A DNA stretch of 64,000 nt, taken from positions 58,593 through 122,592 of the forward strand of contig JBQDEV010000011.1 in the NCBI GenBank assembly GCA_052084925.1, read 5' to 3'. This document shows positions 60,287 to 64,000 of the stretch, piece by piece; position 1 is the first letter of the stretch; every line of letters begins with the position of its first letter. Position numbers and translations under genes: made by a program. The notes beneath the pieces were generated by a model that worked only from the letters and a program-made list of their open reading frames with translations, did no database searches and was not told the origin of the DNA. The stretch is from CmP2 sp052084925. GTDB taxonomy: Bacteria > Actinomycetota > Actinomycetes > Actinomycetales > Micrococcaceae.

Positions 60287-60937
60287 GTGAAAACCGCTCG
60301 CTCCGTTTCCGCGGCCGACGTCGCACAGTACATTCGGACCTCCATCGCGGCCGGCGAAATGGTCCCCGGGCAGCGTCTTGTCGAGGCTGATCTGGCGGAG
60401 ACGGTCGGTGCTTCCCGCGGCCACGTGCGCTCCGCGCTAGCCGAACTGACCGTGGAAGGAATCATCGAGCGGATCCAGAATCGCGGTGCGCGAGTCCGGC
60501 AGGTCACCCTGGATGAAGCTCTGGAGATCGTCGAAGTTCGCGCCGCCGTGGAGGCGCTGTGCGCGGCGAAAGCCTCGGAAAAGGTGACGGATCAGGAGAT
60601 CGCCGAGTTGCAGGGCATCGGCGCCGACATGTCCGAAGCGGTGGAAACCGGCAACCAGGCTGCCTACGCGCGCGGAAACGAACTACTACACGCTGCGGTG
60701 ATTCGCATCGCCGACCAGAAGACCGCCGCGGAAACAATTCAGCGGCTCCAGGCCCAGGCCGTGCGCTACCAGTACCGGCTCTCTGCACAACCGGGGCGCT
60801 CGCATGTGTCCCTGCCGGAGCACCTGGCGATCATCGAGTCGGTCTGCTCCCGCAATCCTCTCGCGGCTCGCGATGCGATGCAGGCGCACCTGAGTTCGGT
60901 AGCCGACGCCATCCGAGGCGTCGCTGACCCGCACTGA
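60287..60937 (+). CDS. GntR family regulator, FadR subfamily (FCD domain)
   Basis: A 216-residue regulator. The winged helix is about residues 6-72 (PGQRLVEADLAETVGASRGHVRSALAELTVEGIIERIQNRGARV), followed by a helical FCD ligand domain. The GTG start has GAGGAG before it. ATTGT-NN-ACAAT palindromes upstream of it, of galD and of the PIG-L gene mark a regulon centred on gallate-type ring-cleavage products. Confidence 0.92.
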   Translation: MKTARSVSAADVAQYIRTSIAAGEMVPGQRLVEADLAETVGASRGHVRSALAELTVEGIIERIQNRGARVRQVTLDEALEIVEVRAAVEALCAAKASEKVTDQEIAELQGIGADMSEAVETGNQAAYARGNELLHAAVIRIADQKTAAETIQRLQAQAVRYQYRLSAQPGRSHVSLPEHLAIIESVCSRNPLAARDAMQAHLSSVADAIRGVADPH

Positions 60938-60951
60938 GCATTAGTGCCGGG

Positions 60952-61326
60952 TCATAATGCATAGGAAGCGACGAGCTGCGACAGCATTCTGACGTCGACG
61001 TTGCCTTTGAACTCGAAGCGCACTTTGCCGACGCTGCTGAACCATAGATCGAGCTCCGCGTCGAGGTCAAAAGTGCCGGCGGTCTCGACGGAGAATGCTT
61101 GGACTTTCGAGAATGGGAGTGACGTGTAGTCGCGTTTCTTGCCAGTCATCCCCTGAACATTCACGGCGATCACGCGTTTGTTGGTGAAAGCGATGAAATC
61201 GCGCGCCCCTTTGAACGCCTGAAGGATCTGTTCGCCTTCGACGAGCAGCGGGGTGAGCTCGCCTGCGAGGGTCTTGGGGTCAATGGCGCTGAGTTTGAAA
61301 TAGCTGCCGTTCTGGAAGTCAATCAT
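60952..61326 (-). CDS. Bacterial PH-domain protein
   Basis: A 124-residue protein matching the bacterial pleckstrin-homology-like (YvbH/bPH) fold. The family pattern LTPLLVEGEQILQAFKGARDFIAFTNKRVIAVNVQGMTGKKRDYTSLPFSKVQAFSVET (about residues 20-78) is clear, with GTFDLDAELDLWFSSVGKVRFEFKG after it. Such proteins are general stress-associated and of unknown molecular role. The start MIDFQNG at 61326 is preferred because the upstream extension crosses the operator of the opposite gene. It lies on the opposite strand inside the gallate gene block, so it is probably unrelated to that pathway. Confidence 0.82.
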   Translation of the reverse strand: MIDFQNGSYFKLSAIDPKTLAGELTPLLVEGEQILQAFKGARDFIAFTNKRVIAVNVQGMTGKKRDYTSLPFSKVQAFSVETAGTFDLDAELDLWFSSVGKVRFEFKGNVDVRMLSQLVASYAL

Positions 61327-61387
61327 GAGATGAATCATAAGGTAGCCGGGCCATGTCGCGGGGCGGCGCGTCTGACCCGCGAGCATA

Positions 61388-61399
61388 ATTGTCAACAAT
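61388..61399. promoter_or_regulatory. GntR-type operator upstream of the PIG-L hydratase gene
   Basis: ATTGT-CA-ACAAT, a perfect inverted repeat identical in half-sites to those at 60228-60252, lies 71 bp before the galB start. Confidence 0.7.
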
Positions 61400-61470
61400 T
61401 TTGGTGGCAATTTTGCACCGTCCGCTCTAAGCTGGTGGTCGACAGATGATTTTCGACCCCGGAGGTAGTG

Positions 61471-62202
61471 ATGTCAGTGCAGTCTCGTGAAGGACAGCGG
61501 TTGCTGGTGGTAGGCGCTCACTCGGCGGATTTCGTGTGGCGCTCAGCCGGTGCGATCGCCAAATTCGTCGACGCTGGCGGTGAAGCCACCGTCGTTGCCC
61601 TGACGTATGGCGAGCGAGGTGAGTCTGGCGAGCTGTGGAAACAGGAGGGTCAGACCGAGGAGAACGTGAAGAAAATCCGTCACGGTGAAGCCGAGCGGGC
61701 TGCCGCGCACCTTGGCGCCAGCTTCGTGGCCTTCGACCTGGGCGACTACCCGTTGGTCAATGACCACGGTGACATTGAGCGCCTGGCCGAGCTGATGCGC
61801 GACTATGCCCCCACTGTCGTGATGACCCACCCGGACAAGGACCCGTTCAACCCCGATCATCCGGTGGCCTATGAAATGGTGCAGAAAGCCCGGCTGATGA
61901 CCTCCGGAGCGGGTGTCGAATCGGGATTCAAAACGGCTCCGCCCTCGGAATTCTTGATCTTCGAACCGCACCAGCCCGAGCTCTGCGGTTTCACGCCCAC
62001 GGTCTTCGTCGACATCACCTCGGCCTTCGATCGCAAGAAGGCGGCGATGGCCGAGATGAAAGCCCAGCAGTACCTGCAGTCGTACTACGCCGAGCGGGCC
62101 GAGCACCGTGGCAATCATGCCCGCAAGGTCACTGGCAATAAGGAGATCCGTCGGGCCGAGGCGTTCATGCGCGTGGTGCCGAATGTGATCGATACCGTGT
62201 GA
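61471..62202 (+). CDS. galB: PIG-L superfamily protein, probable 4-oxalomesaconate hydratase
   Basis: A 243-residue PIG-L/LmbE-fold metalloprotein. The usual AHPDD is AHSAD here (VVGAHSADFVWRSAGAIA, near residue 20). The other metal residues are in MTHPDKDPFNPDHPVAYEMV, as in the GalB hydratase that adds water to 4-oxalomesaconate to give 4-carboxy-4-hydroxy-2-oxoadipate. It was named by this and by the adjacent aldolase; a deacetylase role cannot be excluded. GGAGG lies 5 bp before the ATG; a GTG three bases earlier is possible. Followed after 48 bp by the RraA-type gene. Confidence 0.83.
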   Translation: MSVQSREGQRLLVVGAHSADFVWRSAGAIAKFVDAGGEATVVALTYGERGESGELWKQEGQTEENVKKIRHGEAERAAAHLGASFVAFDLGDYPLVNDHGDIERLAELMRDYAPTVVMTHPDKDPFNPDHPVAYEMVQKARLMTSGAGVESGFKTAPPSEFLIFEPHQPELCGFTPTVFVDITSAFDRKKAAMAEMKAQQYLQSYYAERAEHRGNHARKVTGNKEIRRAEAFMRVVPNVIDTV

Positions 62203-62250
62203 TCTGACTCACTGGTAACGTCGGAAACCGCAGATTTCACAGGAGGACCT

Positions 62251-62865
62251 ATGACCGAGAAGACCGCTACTACTGAGCCCTTGACCGAGGGCGAGCTGCT
62301 GGCACGTTTCGCCGAGATTCCGGCCGCGCCCATCAGCGACGGCCAGGATCGGCTGAATGTGATGGACGCGGGGATCAGTTCCGTCTGGCCGAACGCGGGC
62401 GCGCGCCTGGTCGGCCGCGCCGTGACCCTCACGGTCGGCGGCGGCGACAACGCCGGCGTCCACGCCGTCGTCGATTCCCTGACCGAGGGCGATGTGCTCG
62501 TCATCAACGGTCAGGGGCTGACGCACCGGGCGCTGATCGGCGAGCTGATTGCTTCGCGTGCGAAGAAGCGCGGCTGCCGTGGATTCATCATCGATGGTTG
62601 CGTCCGCGACGCCGTGGACCTGCAGGAGATTGACTTCCCGGTCTTCGCCCGCGGCGTCAGCCCGGCCGGTCCCTATCGCAATGGCCCGTACCGCATCGGT
62701 GGCCCTGTTGCGGTCGGCAATGTAGCCGTCAGCCCCGGTGATCTGATCATTGGTGACGACGACGGCGTGGTGGTGGTGGCCCGCGACGAGGCCGAAGAAG
62801 TGCTCGCTGCAGCACAGGCCAAGGTTGAGGCCGAGGAGAAGCAGCGGGCCGAGATCGGCCTCTGA
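62251..62865 (+). CDS. galC: RraA family aldolase, probable 4-carboxy-4-hydroxy-2-oxoadipate aldolase
   Basis: A 204-residue RraA-fold enzyme. AAPISDGQDRLNVMDAGISSVWP opens the fold; GGDNAGVHAVVDSLTEGDVLVINGQG and GCRGFIIDGCVRDAVDLQEIDFPVFARGVSP contain the Arg-Asp metal/substrate residues of HMG/CHA aldolases. The product would be pyruvate plus oxaloacetate. Its place directly after galB and the shared regulator site fit the last step of gallate / protocatechuate 4,5-cleavage catabolism. The other RraA protein in the window (41608) is shorter and in a tricarboxylate context. Confidence 0.86.
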   Translation: MTEKTATTEPLTEGELLARFAEIPAAPISDGQDRLNVMDAGISSVWPNAGARLVGRAVTLTVGGGDNAGVHAVVDSLTEGDVLVINGQGLTHRALIGELIASRAKKRGCRGFIIDGCVRDAVDLQEIDFPVFARGVSPAGPYRNGPYRIGGPVAVGNVAVSPGDLIIGDDDGVVVVARDEAEEVLAAAQAKVEAEEKQRAEIGL

Positions 62866-62877
62866 GCCGCTCATCGC

Positions 62878-63088
62878 CGTTGACGCAGTTGTTGGCGGGG
62901 GCCCCCCCGGGGGCCCGGCGGCCCACCCGGACACAGGGCACGGGGGGGTGGGGGGGGGGGGNNNNNNNNNNGCCTTGTTGGTGGCGGGGTAGAGGCTGGG
63001 GGGGTTTCCCGGCAGGTCCCCCCCCCTGGGCGTGTCCGGTTGTGGGCCCGGCCCCCCCCCGGGGGACCGGCCCACAACTGCGTCAACG
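62878..63088. repeat. Long imperfect inverted repeat holding a scaffold gap (bidirectional terminator region)
   Basis: The outer arms CGTTGACGCAGTTGT (62878-62892) and ACAACTGCGTCAACG (63074-63088) are perfectly complementary, and the sequence inside continues to pair imperfectly (GGCCCAC..CCGGACAC on the left matches the reverse complement of the right). A run of 10 N sits at 62962-62971 between long G and C homopolymers. It lies between convergent genes and could be a strong terminator; the inner bases look unreliable. Confidence 0.7.
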
Positions 63089-63098
63089 TGGCCTGGTG

Positions 63099-64000
63099 TT
63101 AGGCGTGCGGGTTCTCCGTGGCATCGGAGTTCTCCACGACCGGGGTGCCGTGGGTGTGGAACGTCGAAATAGTCTTCATGCCCCATGCCTGACCCTTGGC
63201 GCGTTCGCCCTGGGTCCACGGAATCGGCTTCCAGTCCGGGGCCAGAATCAGGCGCGATCCCTGGTTGGCCAGCTCGATGCGGTTGCCACCGGGCTCCCAG
63301 ACATAGAGGAAGAAGCCCTGTTGAATGGCGTGCTTGTAAGGCCCGTATTCAATGAAGATCCCGTTCTCCAGGAAGATATCGGCGGCCTTGAGGATGTCCT
63401 CGCGGGTGTCGGAGGCGAAGGCGATGTGATGTAGGCGCCCGGGGGTGCCGGTCCAGTCGTCCGAGTAGACGACGTCGTAGGACTTGTTGCCGTAGGTGAA
63501 CCAGTGCCCGCCCACATCGCCGTCGTCGAGCTGGATGAATTCGGTGGTGTAGCCGCCGAGTACCTGCTCGGTGAAATCGCAGACGCCGGCCATGTCCGCG
63601 GTGAGGTAGTTGATGTGGTCGAGGCGCCGGGCATTGGCGCCGAAGCCCGGGAACATCGCGGCCTGGTTCTTCAAGGCGGGCCGGTCGGAATCGTCGGCCT
63701 GGTACCACTCGGTGTCGAAGTAGACCTCCATGAGGTGCTGATCGGGGTCGGTGAACCGGTAGGTGCGACCGCGACCCTGTTCGCCGTCTACCCAGCCCTC
63801 ACCCTGCCCGGAGGCTTCGATGCGGGCGACGAGTCGATCCAGAGCCTCGTGGCTGTTGGCGCGCCATCCCACGCGGCCGACGCCGGCGTGCTCACGCTCG
63901 GAGAGCTTGATGGTGTAGGGCTCGTAATCGTCCCAGCAGTGTAGATATGCGGCTCTTCGCGGTTCGTGGTGAATGACCCTGCTGTGGCGGGTATTCACGC
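63099..64000 (-). CDS. Extradiol ring-cleavage dioxygenase, catechol 2,3-dioxygenase-like (partial at the right edge)
   Basis: A VOC-fold type I extradiol dioxygenase, about 300 residues visible. The C-terminal domain has RRLDHINYLTADM (first metal His), GRLHHIAFASDT (second His) and GNRIELANQG with the metal Glu. The active-site segment is IEYGPYKHAIQQGFFLYVWEPGGNR. Compared with XylE-type enzymes, about 30-40 N-terminal residues are missing, so the gene continues past position 64000; the GTG at 63998 is not taken as the start. It probably opens the aromatic ring upstream of the galD/B/C steps, though gallate and protocatechuate 4,5-dioxygenases are usually a different (LigAB) fold, so the substrate may be a catechol. 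Confidence 0.88.
   Translation of the reverse strand, partial: VNTRHSRVIHHEPRRAAYLHCWDDYEPYTIKLSEREHAGVGRVGWRANSHEALDRLVARIEASGQGEGWVDGEQGRGRTYRFTDPDQHLMEVYFDTEWYQADDSDRPALKNQAAMFPGFGANARRLDHINYLTADMAGVCDFTEQVLGGYTTEFIQLDDGDVGGHWFTYGNKSYDVVYSDDWTGTPGRLHHIAFASDTREDILKAADIFLENGIFIEYGPYKHAIQQGFFLYVWEPGGNRIELANQGSRLILAPDWKPIPWTQGERAKGQAWGMKTISTFHTHGTPVVENSDATENPHA

Overview
The window is high-GC DNA from an actinobacterium, most likely a Micrococcales relative. The basis is the dnaX / small SRP RNA arrangement, leaderless-style promoters, lipobox lipoproteins, glyoxylate-shunt genes beside a RamB/ScfR-type regulator, and many GntR, IclR, LacI, ROK and AraC regulators. I cannot name the genus from sequence alone. 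Two ends are cut: dnaX runs off the left edge and an extradiol dioxygenase off the right edge. There is a 10-N scaffold gap at 62962-62971.

Layout. 1-4650: housekeeping block (dnaX, a nitroreductase, a P-loop kinase, gluQ, SRP RNA). 4657-11943: a CUT2-type sugar/polyol ABC transporter operon with a Gfo/Idh/MocA oxidoreductase and a TIM-barrel isomerase, read leftwards, facing a ROK regulator. 12056-13413: tRNA-Ser(GGA), a small secreted four-cysteine protein and a DHFR-like reductase. 13961-16955: proVWX glycine betaine uptake operon, behind a 547-bp AT-richer gap. 17093-22334: LacI regulator, aceA-aceB glyoxylate shunt and a spermidine-synthase-like protein. 22338-27196: a lower-GC cassette with cytochrome P450, IclR regulator, 2Fe-2S ferredoxin, ferredoxin reductase and a solute-binding lipoprotein without its own permease. 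27367-34065: RamB/ScfR-type regulator; then a membrane histidine kinase overlapping a processive family-2 glycosyltransferase that carries a C-terminal Hpt-like domain without its phospho-histidine, facing a stand-alone receiver and a YihY/BrkB protein. 34220-42102: a tripartite tricarboxylate transporter (TctCBA with an embedded universal stress protein), GntR regulator, aconitase-family hydratase and an RraA-family aldolase. 42230-46810: etfB, etfA, a cytochrome b561-like membrane protein with an SRMG-repeat tail, and a 3-hydroxyisobutyryl-CoA hydrolase. 46879-53157: AraC regulator, a second CUT2 ABC transporter and an aryl-type aldehyde dehydrogenase. 53261-59061: YeiH-like transporter, an SNase-like anchored protein with an Asp-Ser tail, MFS transporter, FrnE/DsbA-like oxidoreductase, PdxK/ThiD kinase and a membrane protein. 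59072-64000: lower gallate / protocatechuate 4,5-cleavage genes (PrpF-type tautomerase, PIG-L hydratase, RraA-type aldolase) with a GntR regulator and an extradiol dioxygenase.

How the genes work together. Most of the window is self-contained uptake-plus-catabolism modules, each beside its own regulator, and for several the operator can be read directly: TTCGAA-TGA-TTCGAA for the IclR/P450 module, TTATA-GGK-TATAA for the tricarboxylate module, ATTGT-NN-ACAAT for the gallate module, and a TTGACG-AG-CGTCAA palindrome over the rbsA-like promoter. The least expected assembly is the histidine kinase / glycosyltransferase / pseudo-Hpt / receiver locus, which looks like direct phosphorelay control of a polysaccharide synthase.
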